DNA of 64,000 bases from Stomatobaculum sp. F0698. GTDB lineage: Bacteria; Bacillota; Clostridia; Lachnospirales; Lachnospiraceae. The stretch is taken from positions 682,001 to 746,000 of the forward strand of contig NZ_CP130060.1 in NCBI RefSeq assembly GCF_030644385.1, written 5' to 3'. How positions within the stretch are numbered: the stretch's first letter is position 1; each line of letters opens with the position of its first letter. Shown in pieces: positions 17,408 to 26,154 of this stretch. The notes beneath the pieces were generated by a model that worked only from the letters and a program-made list of their open reading frames with translations, was not told the DNA's origin and searched no databases. The position numbers were made by a program, and so were the translations under genes.

Positions 17408-18888
17408 AACACTCGATACGCCTGCGCTTTACGGCGCTGATTTTTCTGGTGCTCGCGCTGCTCATGGCGGGCCTGCTCCTAATGAACAGCTTCGGCCTGG
17501 AGCGCTTTTACCGCAGGCAGAAGGTAAGAGATTTGGAGTACGCCTACCGAGAACTCGATGCGCTCGCCATGGCGAAGGGCGCAGCGTCAACGGATGTAGA
17601 GGACTTACTCCGCTCCTACAGCAGTCACTATAACATCATGGTGGCAATCGTGGACTCGGCGAATTCAAAGCTCTTACAGAGCAGCGAGAACGGGAAGAGC
17701 CGACTCTACAAGCGGGTGCAGCGCTATCTCTTCCAACAGGGAGAAGACAGCAAGACTGTGGTGCTGAAGCGAAGCGAGAACTACACCATTGTGCAGGCTT
17801 ACGACGAGGGCAGCCAGAGTGCGAACATAGACTGTTTCGCCTATCTCTCGGACAACCAGACCCTGCTGCTCATGACCACGCCGGTTGCGAATCTCAAGGA
17901 GAGTGTGCGGCTCGCAAACCGCTTTCTCTTCTATGTGGGTGCGCTGACCCTCTTGTTCGGCGTCTTTTTGGTCTGGGGCATGACCTCCCGCATTACGGGT
18001 CCCATACGATCGCTCGCGGCCCTCTCCGAAAAACTGGGACACATGGATTTTTCGGAGCGCTACCGCGGACAGAACGAGGATGAAATCGGCGTGCTCGGCA
18101 AAAACATGAACAGCATGGCGGGACAGCTGGAGCGGGCCATACTGGACTTAAAGGAAGCGAACCGAAAGCTGCGCGACGACCTTGCGCGCAAGGAAGAAAT
18201 CGATGAGATGCGGCGGGAGTTTATCGCGAATGTCTCGCATGAGCTGAAAACCCCGATTGCCCTGATACAGGGCTATGCGGAGGGACTTGCGGACGGGCTC
18301 TGCGAGGAGAAAGAGATGCGGGAACAGTATCTCGGTGTGATACTCGACGAGGCGGAACGCATGAACAAGCTGGTGCGCCAGTTACTCACGCTCTCGCAGC
18401 TGGAATCCGAGCACCCGGACCTGAATCTCGAGGTGTTTGACCTCCGGGAGAGCGCCGAGAGCGTGCTCCGGAAAACGCAGGTGCTCGCCGAGGAGAGCGG
18501 GGCGAAGAGTTCGCTGCTCGCGCCGAAGGAAGCTCTCCTGGTGCGCGCGGATGCCTTTCGCATCGACGAAGTACTCATGAACTATGTGAGCAATGCGTAT
18601 CATCATGTGAGCGAGGGCGGTGAGGTCAGCTTGCGCCTCCGTGTCGACGGCGATCGGGCGCACTGCGAGGTCTTTAACAGCGGAAAGCCGATTCCCGAGG
18701 CCGATTTGGAGCGGGTGTTTGAGAAGTTCTACAAGGTGGACAAGGCGCACACACGGAAGTACGGCGGGAGCGGGATCGGTCTCTCGATTGTGCGTGCGAT
18801 CATGACCCAGCACAATATGCCCTGCGGTGTGCGAAACGTCGAGAACGGCGTGGTGTTCTGGTTTGAACTGCCGCTCGCCGCGACATGA
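17404..18888 (+). CDS. two-component sensor histidine kinase
   Basis: Membrane kinase partner of the preceding regulator. A hydrophobic segment at about residues 9-30, an extracytoplasmic sensor region, a second membrane segment near 175-196, a HAMP domain (TSRITGPIRSLAALSEKLG), then HisKA with the phospho-His279 in FIANVSHELKTPIALIQGYAEGL, and an HATPase domain (VLMNYVSNAYHHV; YGGSGIGLSIV). 494 residues. It starts at GTG 17404 overlapping the regulator stop. The sensor domain resembles nothing I can name, so the signal is unknown. Confidence 0.92.
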   Translation: MKHSIRLRFTALIFLVLALLMAGLLLMNSFGLERFYRRQKVRDLEYAYRELDALAMAKGAASTDVEDLLRSYSSHYNIMVAIVDSANSKLLQSSENGKSRLYKRVQRYLFQQGEDSKTVVLKRSENYTIVQAYDEGSQSANIDCFAYLSDNQTLLLMTTPVANLKESVRLANRFLFYVGALTLLFGVFLVWGMTSRITGPIRSLAALSEKLGHMDFSERYRGQNEDEIGVLGKNMNSMAGQLERAILDLKEANRKLRDDLARKEEIDEMRREFIANVSHELKTPIALIQGYAEGLADGLCEEKEMREQYLGVILDEAERMNKLVRQLLTLSQLESEHPDLNLEVFDLRESAESVLRKTQVLAEESGAKSSLLAPKEALLVRADAFRIDEVLMNYVSNAYHHVSEGGEVSLRLRVDGDRAHCEVFNSGKPIPEADLERVFEKFYKVDKAHTRKYGGSGIGLSIVRAIMTQHNMPCGVRNVENGVVFWFELPLAAT

Positions 18889-18909
18889 ACCACAGGATGT
18901 GCCCGTGAA

Positions 18910-18925
18910 ACACTAGATGTGGTGG
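18910..18925 (+). promoter_or_regulatory. distal NrdR-box-like site
   Basis: ACACTAGATGTGGTGG matches 12 of 16 positions of the NrdR consensus as I remember it (acaCwAtATaTwGtgt), including all six strongly conserved bases. Its core 12-mer is the exact reverse complement of the core of the site at 19116-19131. Confidence 0.4.
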
Positions 18926-19084
18926 CGTGACGAAAAGCAAACACAAAACTTGTGAAATTTGCCCATTGCTTTTTGAATCTTGTGAACTCTGACGAGGATG
19001 CAAACGCACTTACTGGACTTTTCTCGCTCTGTTTCGGCGCTTTGCCATGTTTTCAATTCCAGTCAAGAGCGGTACACTATAGGA

Positions 19085-19131
19085 GCCCTAATTATGGGGC
19101 TTCTATTTTATTGATACTCCACATCTAGTGG
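19085..19131 (+). promoter_or_regulatory. candidate paired NrdR boxes upstream of nrdD
   Basis: Two 16-base NrdR-like sites start at 19085 (GCCCTAATTATGGGGC, 9/16, five of six core bases) and 19116 (ACTCCACATCTAGTGG, 11/16, all six core bases). They are 31 bp apart, the spacing usual for NrdR pairs. A possible -10 (TACACT, 19073-19078) lies just upstream, so bound repressor would block the start region. The second site is also a 6-bp hairpin, CTCCAC-ATCTA-GTGGAG. The rest of the 270-bp gap from 18889 contains AT-rich sequence with CTTGTGAA repeated at 18949 and 18979, and no gene. Confidence 0.5.
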
Positions 19132-19158
19132 AGATGAACCGCGAAAGAGGGGAACGGG

Positions 19159-21393
19159 ATGGAAACCAAGGTCAGAACCAATGTCATTAAGCGCAACGGC
19201 CAGGAAGTGGAGTTTGACATCGAGAAAATCGTGAATGCGATTGAGGCGGCAAACCGCGAGGTGGACAGAATTCACCAGATGAACACCTACCAGATTCAGG
19301 CGATTGCGGATAAGATTGCCGCAGAGGTTGCGAACATCAAGCGCGCCGTCAACGTCGAGGACATTCAGGAGATGGTCGAAACCGGCATCATGGAGATGCG
19401 CGGCTTTGAGGTTGCGCAGAAGTACATTCGTTACCGCTACAAGAGAAGCCTTGCGCGTCATGCGAATACGACAGACGAGGGCATACTCTCCCTGATCGAC
19501 CAGGCGAACGAGGAAGTGAAGCAGGAGAACTCGAACAAGAACCCGGTCATCAACTCGACCCAGCGCGACTACATGGCGGGTGAAGTCTCGAAGGATCTGA
19601 CGCGCCGCATTCTGCTGCCCGAGGAGATTGTGAAGGCGCACGAGGAGGGCTTGATTCACTTCCACGATTCCGATTACTATGCGCAGCGCGAGCACAACTG
19701 CGATCTCATCAACCTGGAGGACATGCTGCAGAACGGCACCGTGATCAGCGAGACCATGATCGAGAAGCCGCACAGCTTCTTTACGGCCTGCAATGTCACG
19801 ACCCAGATTGTCGCACAGGTCGCTTCGAACCAGTACGGCGGTCAGTCCTTTACGCTCTCGCACCTCGCGCCCTTTGTCGACGTGAGCCGTCAGAAGATTC
19901 GCAAGGCGGTCCTGGAGGAGAGAGAGCTCTGCGGTGAGTCCGTGGACGATGAAATCGTGGACCGCATCACCGAGCGCAGACTGAAAGAGGAGATTCGCAG
20001 CGGTATCCAGACCATTCAGTACCAGCTGATTACGCTCATGACCTGTAACGGTCAGGCGCCGTTTGTCACGATGTTCATGTACCTCGATGAGGTTCCGGAG
20101 GGACGCTTAAGAGACGATCTCGCGAGCATCATCCGCGAAGTGCTGCTGCAGAGAATGCGCGGCGTCAAGAACGAGAAGGGCGTCTGGATTACCCCGGCCT
20201 TCCCGAAGCTGATCTACGTTCTGGACGAGGACAATATCAGCGAGGACGCACCGTACTGGGAGCTCACCGAGCTCGCGGCGGAGTGCACCGCGAAGCGCCT
20301 CGTGCCGGACTACATCTCGGCGAAGAAGATGAAGGAGTACAAGAACGGCGATGTGTACCCGTGCATGGGTTGCCGCTCCTTCCTGACCCCGGATCTCGAG
20401 GGCCTCGGTGAGAACGGCGCGCACAAGTACTACGGCCGCTTCAACCAGGGCGTTGTGACCATCAACCTCGTCGATGTTGCCTGCTCCTCTTACGGCGATA
20501 TGGACAAGTTCTGGGAGATACTTGAGGAGAGACTGGAGCTCTGCCACCGCGCGCTCCGCTGCCGTCACGAGAGACTGCTCGGCACCGTCTCCGACGTTGC
20601 ACCCATACTCTGGCAGCACGGCGCACTGGCGCGCTTAAATAAGGGCGAGACCATTGACAAGCTCCTGTTTGACAATTACTCGACCATTTCGCTCGGCTAC
20701 GCGGGCCTCTACGAGATGTGCATGCGGATGACGGGCAAGAGCCACACCGACGCGGAAATCGGCCGGCCGTTCGCAATCAAGGTCATGCAGAAGCTGAACG
20801 ACAAGTGCGCGGAGTGGCGTGAGGCGGAGCGCATCAGCTATTCGATTTACGGAACGCCGATGGAGTCCACGACCTACAAGTTCGCAAAGAGCCTGCAGAA
20901 GCGCTTCGGCATCATTCCGGGTGTCACGGACAAGAACTACATCACCAACAGCTACCACGTCCACGTGAGCGAGAAGGTCGATGCCTTCCAGAAGCTCTCG
21001 TTTGAGGCGGACTTCCAGAAGCTCTCCCCGGGCGGTGCCATCAGCTATGTCGAGGTGCCGAATCTGCAGAACAATATCCCGGCGGTGCTCTCGATGATGC
21101 GCTATATTTACGATCACATCATGTACGCGGAGCTCAACACGAAGAGCGATTACTGCCAGGTCTGCGGTTATGACGGTGAGATTAAGATTCGCGAGAACGA
21201 GAACGGCAAGCTGATTTGGGAGTGCCCGAACTGCGGCAACCACGATCAGGAGAAGCTCTTTGTCGCGCGGAGAACCTGCGGCTACATCGGCACGCAGTTC
21301 TGGAACCAGGGAAGAACACAGGAGATTCGCGACCGCGTCCTGCATGTCTCGACCGCAAAGCGGGAGGCAGGTTGTAAGAGCGTCGAGGACTGA
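19159..21393 (+). CDS. nrdD: anaerobic (class III) ribonucleoside-triphosphate reductase
   Basis: Oxygen-sensitive glycyl-radical enzyme reducing NTPs to dNTPs. An N-terminal ATP-cone (VIKRNGQEVEFDIEKIVNAIEAANREV) gives allosteric control. Near the C-terminus a zinc site CQVCGYDG ... WECPNCGN precedes the glycyl-radical loop RRTCGYIGTQFW, with Gly708 as the radical site. 744 residues is normal. The ATG follows GAAAGAGGGGAACGGG. It forms an operon with nrdG and lies behind candidate NrdR boxes. No aerobic reductase is in the window. Confidence 0.96.
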   Translation: METKVRTNVIKRNGQEVEFDIEKIVNAIEAANREVDRIHQMNTYQIQAIADKIAAEVANIKRAVNVEDIQEMVETGIMEMRGFEVAQKYIRYRYKRSLARHANTTDEGILSLIDQANEEVKQENSNKNPVINSTQRDYMAGEVSKDLTRRILLPEEIVKAHEEGLIHFHDSDYYAQREHNCDLINLEDMLQNGTVISETMIEKPHSFFTACNVTTQIVAQVASNQYGGQSFTLSHLAPFVDVSRQKIRKAVLEERELCGESVDDEIVDRITERRLKEEIRSGIQTIQYQLITLMTCNGQAPFVTMFMYLDEVPEGRLRDDLASIIREVLLQRMRGVKNEKGVWITPAFPKLIYVLDEDNISEDAPYWELTELAAECTAKRLVPDYISAKKMKEYKNGDVYPCMGCRSFLTPDLEGLGENGAHKYYGRFNQGVVTINLVDVACSSYGDMDKFWEILEERLELCHRALRCRHERLLGTVSDVAPILWQHGALARLNKGETIDKLLFDNYSTISLGYAGLYEMCMRMTGKSHTDAEIGRPFAIKVMQKLNDKCAEWREAERISYSIYGTPMESTTYKFAKSLQKRFGIIPGVTDKNYITNSYHVHVSEKVDAFQKLSFEADFQKLSPGGAISYVEVPNLQNNIPAVLSMMRYIYDHIMYAELNTKSDYCQVCGYDGEIKIRENENGKLIWECPNCGNHDQEKLFVARRTCGYIGTQFWNQGRTQEIRDRVLHVSTAKREAGCKSVED

Positions 21394-21410
21394 AAAGTCC
21401 GGGAGGAAGA

Positions 21411-21959
21411 ATGAATTACGGACAGGTGTTTTATGCGGATACGGCAAATGGCATAGGCGCGCGCATCTCGCTCTTTGTGAGCGGGTGCACGCACCACTGT
21501 CCGGGTTGTTTTAACGAGGAGACCTGGGATTTTAACTTCGGCGATCCCTTCACGCGAGAGGTCGAGGACGATATCATAGAGCATCTTCGCCCCTCCTACA
21601 TCGACGGGCTCTCGCTGCTCGGCGGCGAGCCCATGGAGGCGCAGAACCAGCGCGTCCTCCTGCCGTTTCTGGAGCGGGTCAAGCAAGAAGTGCCGCATGC
21701 GACCGTTTGGATCTACTCGGGCTATACCTTCGAGGAACTTCTGGACACGGAGAATCGCCGCTGTCACACCGAGGCGACCAGGCGCATTCTGGAACTCGCG
21801 GACATCCTGGTGGACGGCAAGTTCATACTCGCGGAAAAGGATGTGAAACTCCGCTTCCGCGGGAGCAGAAACCAGCGCATTCTGGAACTGAAGGAGAGTC
21901 TCAAGGAAAACCGTCCGGTGCACTCGCGCTACGAGAATCCGATCAAACACCATTATTAA
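21411..21959 (+). CDS. nrdG: anaerobic ribonucleotide reductase activating protein
   Basis: Radical SAM activase that generates the glycyl radical on NrdD. SGCTHHCPGCFN contains the cluster ligands Cys26, Cys30 and Cys33 (C-x3-C-x2-C). LGGEPM and WIYSGYTFEEL further match NrdG. 182 residues. ATG 21411 follows GGGAGGAAGA, 17 bases after nrdD. A promoter for metF begins at its stop codon. Confidence 0.95.
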   Translation: MNYGQVFYADTANGIGARISLFVSGCTHHCPGCFNEETWDFNFGDPFTREVEDDIIEHLRPSYIDGLSLLGGEPMEAQNQRVLLPFLERVKQEVPHATVWIYSGYTFEELLDTENRRCHTEATRRILELADILVDGKFILAEKDVKLRFRGSRNQRILELKESLKENRPVHSRYENPIKHHY

Positions 21960-21987
21960 TTGAATGAATGGACTGCGATAGTATAAT
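21960..21987 (+). promoter_or_regulatory. candidate metF promoter
   Basis: TTGAAT (21960-21965) and TATAAT (21982-21987) with a 16-bp spacer. Transcription would start near 21994, only eight bases before the metF leader hairpin. Confidence 0.55.
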
Positions 21988-22001
21988 CTCATAGGTCAGC
22001 G

Positions 22002-22049
22002 GCCCCTCCCTGTGCTAAAATGAAGCAATCACAGGGAGGGGCTTTTTTT
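22002..22049 (+). terminator. terminator-like hairpin carrying the metF ribosome binding site
   Basis: GCCCCTCCCTGTG (22002-22014) and CACAGGGAGGGGC (22030-22042) pair perfectly over 13 bp and are followed by seven T, ending immediately before the metF ATG at 22050. The only Shine-Dalgarno for metF, GGGAGGGG, lies in the 3' arm. It may end nrdDG, attenuate metF, or both. Confidence 0.8.
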
Positions 22050-22916
22050 ATGAAAATCAGTCAGTTATTGAAAGAAAAACCGGTTACACTCTCACTCGAA
22101 GTATTTCCGCCGAAGACCTCCGAGAAATACGAGGCGACTGCGGCGAATGCAAAGAAGATTGCGGCATTGCATCCGGACTTCATGTCCGTGACTTACGGCG
22201 CGGGCGGCGGCACGGGAGACTTTACGGCGGAGATTGCGGCGGAGATTCAGAACGGCTACGGCGTTCCGACCCTTGCGCACCTGACCTGCGTCTCCTCCTC
22301 GCGGGAGCATGTGACCAAAATGCTTTCTCTTTACAAGGAGAAGGGCATCGAGAACGTCCTTGCGCTCCGCGGCGACTTACCGCAGGACGGCACGCGCTCG
22401 GAAGACTACCGCTATGCGGTACAGTTGATTCGCGATATCAAAGAGAGGGACGGCGATTTCTTCTGCCTCGGCGGTGCCTGCTATCCGGAGGGACATGTGG
22501 AGTGCGAGCACAAAGAGGACGATATTCAGTTCTTAAAGGAGAAGGTGGATGCGGGTCTCGACTTCCTGACCACCCAGCTTTTCTTTGACAACAATATTTT
22601 TTATAACTTCCTCTACCGCGCGAGGGAGAAGGGCATCTCGGTTCCGATCATCGCGGGCATCATGCCGATCACCCGGGCAGAGCAGTTAAAGCGCTCGGTC
22701 GCAATGTCCGGCACGGCGGTGCCGCAGCGCTTCCGCGCGATTGTGGACCGTTTCGGCGAGCGACAGGGTGCGATGGAGCAGGCAGGTGTGATCTACGCGG
22801 CCGAGCAGATTGTGGACCTTATCGCAAACGGCGTGACCCACATCCATGTATACACGATGAACCGCCCGCAGATTGCGGAGCGCATCCTAAACCAGCTCTC
22901 GGAGATTGTCGACTGA
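22050..22916 (+). CDS. metF: 5,10-methylenetetrahydrofolate reductase
   Basis: Flavin enzyme reducing methylene-THF to methyl-THF, the methyl donor for MetH. The opening LSLEVFPPKTSEKYEAT is the family signature; SVTYGAGGG, HLTCVSSSREH and the block around LRGDLPQDG follow. 288 residues. I chose ATG 22050 over the in-frame ATG at 22020, which lies in the loop of the upstream hairpin and has no ribosome binding site. The stop overlaps the next gene (TGATG), making metF the first gene of a methyl-cycle operon. Confidence 0.95.
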   Translation: MKISQLLKEKPVTLSLEVFPPKTSEKYEATAANAKKIAALHPDFMSVTYGAGGGTGDFTAEIAAEIQNGYGVPTLAHLTCVSSSREHVTKMLSLYKEKGIENVLALRGDLPQDGTRSEDYRYAVQLIRDIKERDGDFFCLGGACYPEGHVECEHKEDDIQFLKEKVDAGLDFLTTQLFFDNNIFYNFLYRAREKGISVPIIAGIMPITRAEQLKRSVAMSGTAVPQRFRAIVDRFGERQGAMEQAGVIYAAEQIVDLIANGVTHIHVYTMNRPQIAERILNQLSEIVD

Positions 22917-23575
22917 TGGAAGCGCGTGAGTTGGAACTCGACTACAGCGAGGTCTACCGTTACCTCGGCTATCGGAAGGAGCAGCCGGAGGGCGAGGTGA
23001 AGGAAGTTGTGGAGCGCTGTGTCGGGGATCTGGTGGCGCAGGCCGAACTGCGCTCGGTCGCGCGGCGCTTTCCGCTTGAATTTCTCGGGGAACAGCGTTT
23101 CCGCATCGGCGACATGGAGCTTGAGAGCCGGGCGCTCGCGCGAAACATGCGCGGCTGCGACGAGGCCTATCTCATGGCGGCTACCATAGGCTTTGCGATG
23201 GACAGGCTCGCGGCGCGCGCCTCGGCAATCGGCCGCATGAGTCGGGCTGTGATTTATCAGGCGGCCGGCGCCATGCTGATTGAGAGCTATTGCGACGCGC
23301 TGAACCGGAAGCTCAAGGAGGAGGCGGCGGCAGAGGGCAAGTTCCTGCGCCCGCGCTTTTCGCCGGGCTACGGTGACCTGCCGCTCGCCATTCAACCCGA
23401 GCTGTTTCGCGTGCTCGATGTGCAGAAGAACACGGGTATTACCCTGACCGAGAGCCTTTTGATGATGCCGACCAAGTCGGTCACGGCGCTGATCGGGGTT
23501 TCGACCGAGGACTCCCACTGTCTGATTCAGGGCTGTGAGAGCTGCGGAAAAAGAGACTGTAGTTTTCGGAGATAA
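22916..23575 (+). CDS. stand-alone MetH reactivation-domain protein
   Basis: Matches the activation (AdoMet-binding) domain that is the C-terminus of E. coli MetH: it would methylate and reactivate cob(II)alamin in the partner MetH. The R-x-RFSPGYGDLPL segment near residues 140-155 corresponds to the AdoMet-binding RxxxGY region. 219 residues. Unlike the fused domain it ends in a cysteine cluster, HCLIQGCESCGKRDCSF (C-x4-C-x2-C-x4-C), suggesting a bound metal or iron-sulfur centre; that is my inference. It lies between metF (overlapping stop/start) and metH (17-base gap), and that metH lacks the domain. Confidence 0.85.
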   Translation: MEARELELDYSEVYRYLGYRKEQPEGEVKEVVERCVGDLVAQAELRSVARRFPLEFLGEQRFRIGDMELESRALARNMRGCDEAYLMAATIGFAMDRLAARASAIGRMSRAVIYQAAGAMLIESYCDALNRKLKEEAAAEGKFLRPRFSPGYGDLPLAIQPELFRVLDVQKNTGITLTESLLMMPTKSVTALIGVSTEDSHCLIQGCESCGKRDCSFRR

Positions 23576-23592
23576 GAGAGGGAGAACAAGAG

Positions 23593-26046
23593 ATGGAGAA
23601 GAGAGATTTACGCGCCTGTCTCGGCAAGGAGTGGCTCTACTGTGACGGCGGAACCGGCTCCCTTTTACAGGAAAAGGGCCTAAAGGGCGGAGAACTGCCG
23701 GAGCGGTGGAATCTGGAGCGCCCCGAGGACATCATTGAGATTGCGGAGTCATATTTCCGTGCGGGCGCGGACATTGTGAACAGCAATACCTTCGGCGCAA
23801 ACCGCCTGCACTACCCGGACAGGACGGAGCTCGAGCAAATTGTCCGCGCGGGTGTGCGCCATGTTAGAACGGGCCTTCAGCGAAGCGGTCGAACGGACGG
23901 CTTTGTCGCGCTGGACTTGGGCCCCACCGGACGCCTCTTAAAGCCGATGGGCGATCTCGCCTTTGAGGACTGTGTCGCGATTTTTGCGGAGGCGGTGCGC
24001 TGGGGCAAGGAAGAGGGGGCGGATCTCGTGCTGATCGAGACCATGTCCGATGCGATGGAGGCAAAGGCTGCGGTGCTCGCGGCAAAGGAGAACTCGGATC
24101 TTCCGGTCTTTGTCACAACGGTCTTTGACGAGAAGGGAAAGATGCTGACCGGCGGCACGGTGGAGAGCGTCACGGCGATGCTCGAGGGCCTTCGGGTCGA
24201 TGCACTCGGTGTGAACTGCGGCCTCGGACCGCTGCAGCTCTATCCGATCGTAAAACAGCTCCGCGAAGTCTGCTCGCTCCCCATCATTGTAAATCCGAAT
24301 GCCGGGCTGCCGCATGCGAAGGACGGCGTGACCTACTACGATCTCGGGGCAGAGGAATTCGCCGCGGAGATGAAGAAAATTGCGGAACTCGGTGTCCACG
24401 TGCTCGGCGGCTGCTGCGGCACCACGCCGGAGCACATACGCCTCGAAATCGAAGCGACGCGCGCGCTTCCCTTCGAAGCGCCGGTAAATAAGCACCGCGC
24501 CGTGGTCTCTTCGTTCTCGCAGACGGTGGAGCTCGGCAAGCGCCCCGTTATCATCGGCGAGCGCATCAACCCGACCGGCAAGAAGCGCTTTAAAGAGGCG
24601 CTCCGAACGGGCGATATCGAGTACATCTTGGAGCAGGGCATAGAACAGGAAGAGGCCGGCGCGGACATGCTGGATGTGAACGTGGGCCTTCCGGAGATCA
24701 ACGAGCCGGAGATGATGGAGACGGTGATGACCAGACTCCAGGGTGTCACGGCGCTGCCGCTGCAGCTCGACACGACGAATTTGGAGGCACTGGAGCGCGG
24801 TCTTCGCCTCTACCACGGCAAGGCCATGATCAACTCCGTGAACGGCAAGGAGGAGAGCCTTGAGACCGTACTCCCGCTGGTCGCAAAGTACGGCGGCGTG
24901 GTCGTGGGCCTGGCTCTCGATGAGAATGGTATCCCCGAGGATGCGGAGGGCCGCATTCGCGTCGCGAAGAAGATTTATGCGCGCGCGGCGGAGTACGGCA
25001 TCCCGCCGGAGGACATCATCATCGACGGCCTCGCGATGACCATCTCGACCGACGACAACTCGGCAAATGTGACCCTCGAAGTGCTGCGCCGTGTCCGCGA
25101 CGAGTTGCACGGGCACTCGATACTCGGTGTCAGCAATATCTCCTTCGGACTGCCGCAGCGCGAGTTGATCAACAGCTTCTTCTTTGCGCTCGCCATGAAG
25201 AGCGGGCTCTCCTGCGCCATCATCAACCCGAACAACGAGGCGATGATGGCGGCCTACCGCTCCTACCTGGCGCTCTCCGGATTCGACCGGCAGTGCCAGG
25301 GCTATATCGCGGAGTATGCGGGTAAGGCCAATGTGTTTGCGGGTAAGGGCAAGGTCGTTGTCGCGGCAGAGGGCGGCGAGAAGGCAAAAATCGGCAGTGC
25401 GGAACTCCCCGAGGGCATGCAGGGCTCGCCCCTCATTGACGCAATCCGCTTCGGTCTCGGCGAGAAGGCGACGGAGGAGACCACGCGCCGCATCGAAGAG
25501 GGAGAGGCTCCCCTCGACATCGTAAACCGAGAGCTGATTCCCGCCCTCGATGTGGTGGGCAAGGGCTTTGAAAAGGGGACGCTCTTCCTGCCGCAACTTC
25601 TCATGGCGGCGGAGGCCGCAAAGTCTGCCTTTGAAGTGGTCAAGAAGTCCATGAGCGGCACGGCGCGAAAGGAGCGCGGCAGCGTGATACTCGCGACCGT
25701 AAAGGGCGATATTCACGACATCGGCAAGAACATTGTGAAGGTGCTCATGGAGAACTACGGCTATAAGGTGTATGACTTGGGCCGTGATGTGCCGGCGGAG
25801 GCCATTGTAGAGACCGCGCTGCAACACGATGTAAAGCTCGTCGGCTTAAGCGCCCTGATGACGACAACCGTCGTCAACATGGAGTCGACCATCAAGCTGC
25901 TCCGCGAGAAAAAGCCGGATGCCAAGGTCGTGGTCGGCGGCGCTGTCATGACCAAGGAATACGCGGACGATATCGGCGCGGACTGCTACGCGAAGGAAGC
26001 CATGGATACCGTGCGCTACGCGGACACGCTGTTCCCGGAGGTATAA
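23593..26046 (+). CDS. metH: cobalamin-dependent methionine synthase
   Basis: Transfers a methyl group from methyl-THF through cobalamin to homocysteine. Domains: homocysteine/Zn barrel (residues 1 to ~300; zinc ligands Cys209 in VNCGLG and Cys274/275 in GGCCGTT), pterin barrel (~315-590; IGERINPTGKKRFKEAL), cobalamin cap (~610-690) and Rossmann B12 domain with DIHDIGKN, His708 being the cobalt ligand. At 817 residues it stops after the B12 domain; the reactivation domain is encoded by the preceding gene. The cofactor would come from the operon at 2.6-9.1 kb. A strong terminator follows. Confidence 0.96.
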   Translation: MEKRDLRACLGKEWLYCDGGTGSLLQEKGLKGGELPERWNLERPEDIIEIAESYFRAGADIVNSNTFGANRLHYPDRTELEQIVRAGVRHVRTGLQRSGRTDGFVALDLGPTGRLLKPMGDLAFEDCVAIFAEAVRWGKEEGADLVLIETMSDAMEAKAAVLAAKENSDLPVFVTTVFDEKGKMLTGGTVESVTAMLEGLRVDALGVNCGLGPLQLYPIVKQLREVCSLPIIVNPNAGLPHAKDGVTYYDLGAEEFAAEMKKIAELGVHVLGGCCGTTPEHIRLEIEATRALPFEAPVNKHRAVVSSFSQTVELGKRPVIIGERINPTGKKRFKEALRTGDIEYILEQGIEQEEAGADMLDVNVGLPEINEPEMMETVMTRLQGVTALPLQLDTTNLEALERGLRLYHGKAMINSVNGKEESLETVLPLVAKYGGVVVGLALDENGIPEDAEGRIRVAKKIYARAAEYGIPPEDIIIDGLAMTISTDDNSANVTLEVLRRVRDELHGHSILGVSNISFGLPQRELINSFFFALAMKSGLSCAIINPNNEAMMAAYRSYLALSGFDRQCQGYIAEYAGKANVFAGKGKVVVAAEGGEKAKIGSAELPEGMQGSPLIDAIRFGLGEKATEETTRRIEEGEAPLDIVNRELIPALDVVGKGFEKGTLFLPQLLMAAEAAKSAFEVVKKSMSGTARKERGSVILATVKGDIHDIGKNIVKVLMENYGYKVYDLGRDVPAEAIVETALQHDVKLVGLSALMTTTVVNMESTIKLLREKKPDAKVVVGGAVMTKEYADDIGADCYAKEAMDTVRYADTLFPEV

Positions 26047-26050
26047 GTGA

Positions 26051-26082
26051 AAAGCGAGACAGCAAGAGCTGTCTCGCTTTTT
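26051..26082 (+). terminator. rho-independent terminator after metH
   Basis: AAAGCGAGACAGC and GCTGTCTCGCTTT form a 13-bp stem with a four-base loop, continuing into T's. Confidence 0.9.
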
Positions 26083-26154
26083 GCCGAAGAAGCGGAAAGC
26101 AGTTGCTGTAGAGTTGAACAGAACGGATTTGAGAAGAAACGGAGAGGAGAGGCT

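Noticed and set aside
18940..18986. CTTGTGAA repeats 30 bp apart as a further NrdR pair
   Set aside because: Only the right half of each site fits the NrdR consensus; the left halves do not.
22020..22049. Earlier ATG for metF at 22020
   Set aside because: It lies in the loop of the terminator-like hairpin, has no ribosome binding site, and would add ten residues not found in MetF.
23938..25827. 629-codon open frame antisense to metH
   Set aside because: Mirror frame of a complete MetH, with the same compositional bias as other antisense frames.
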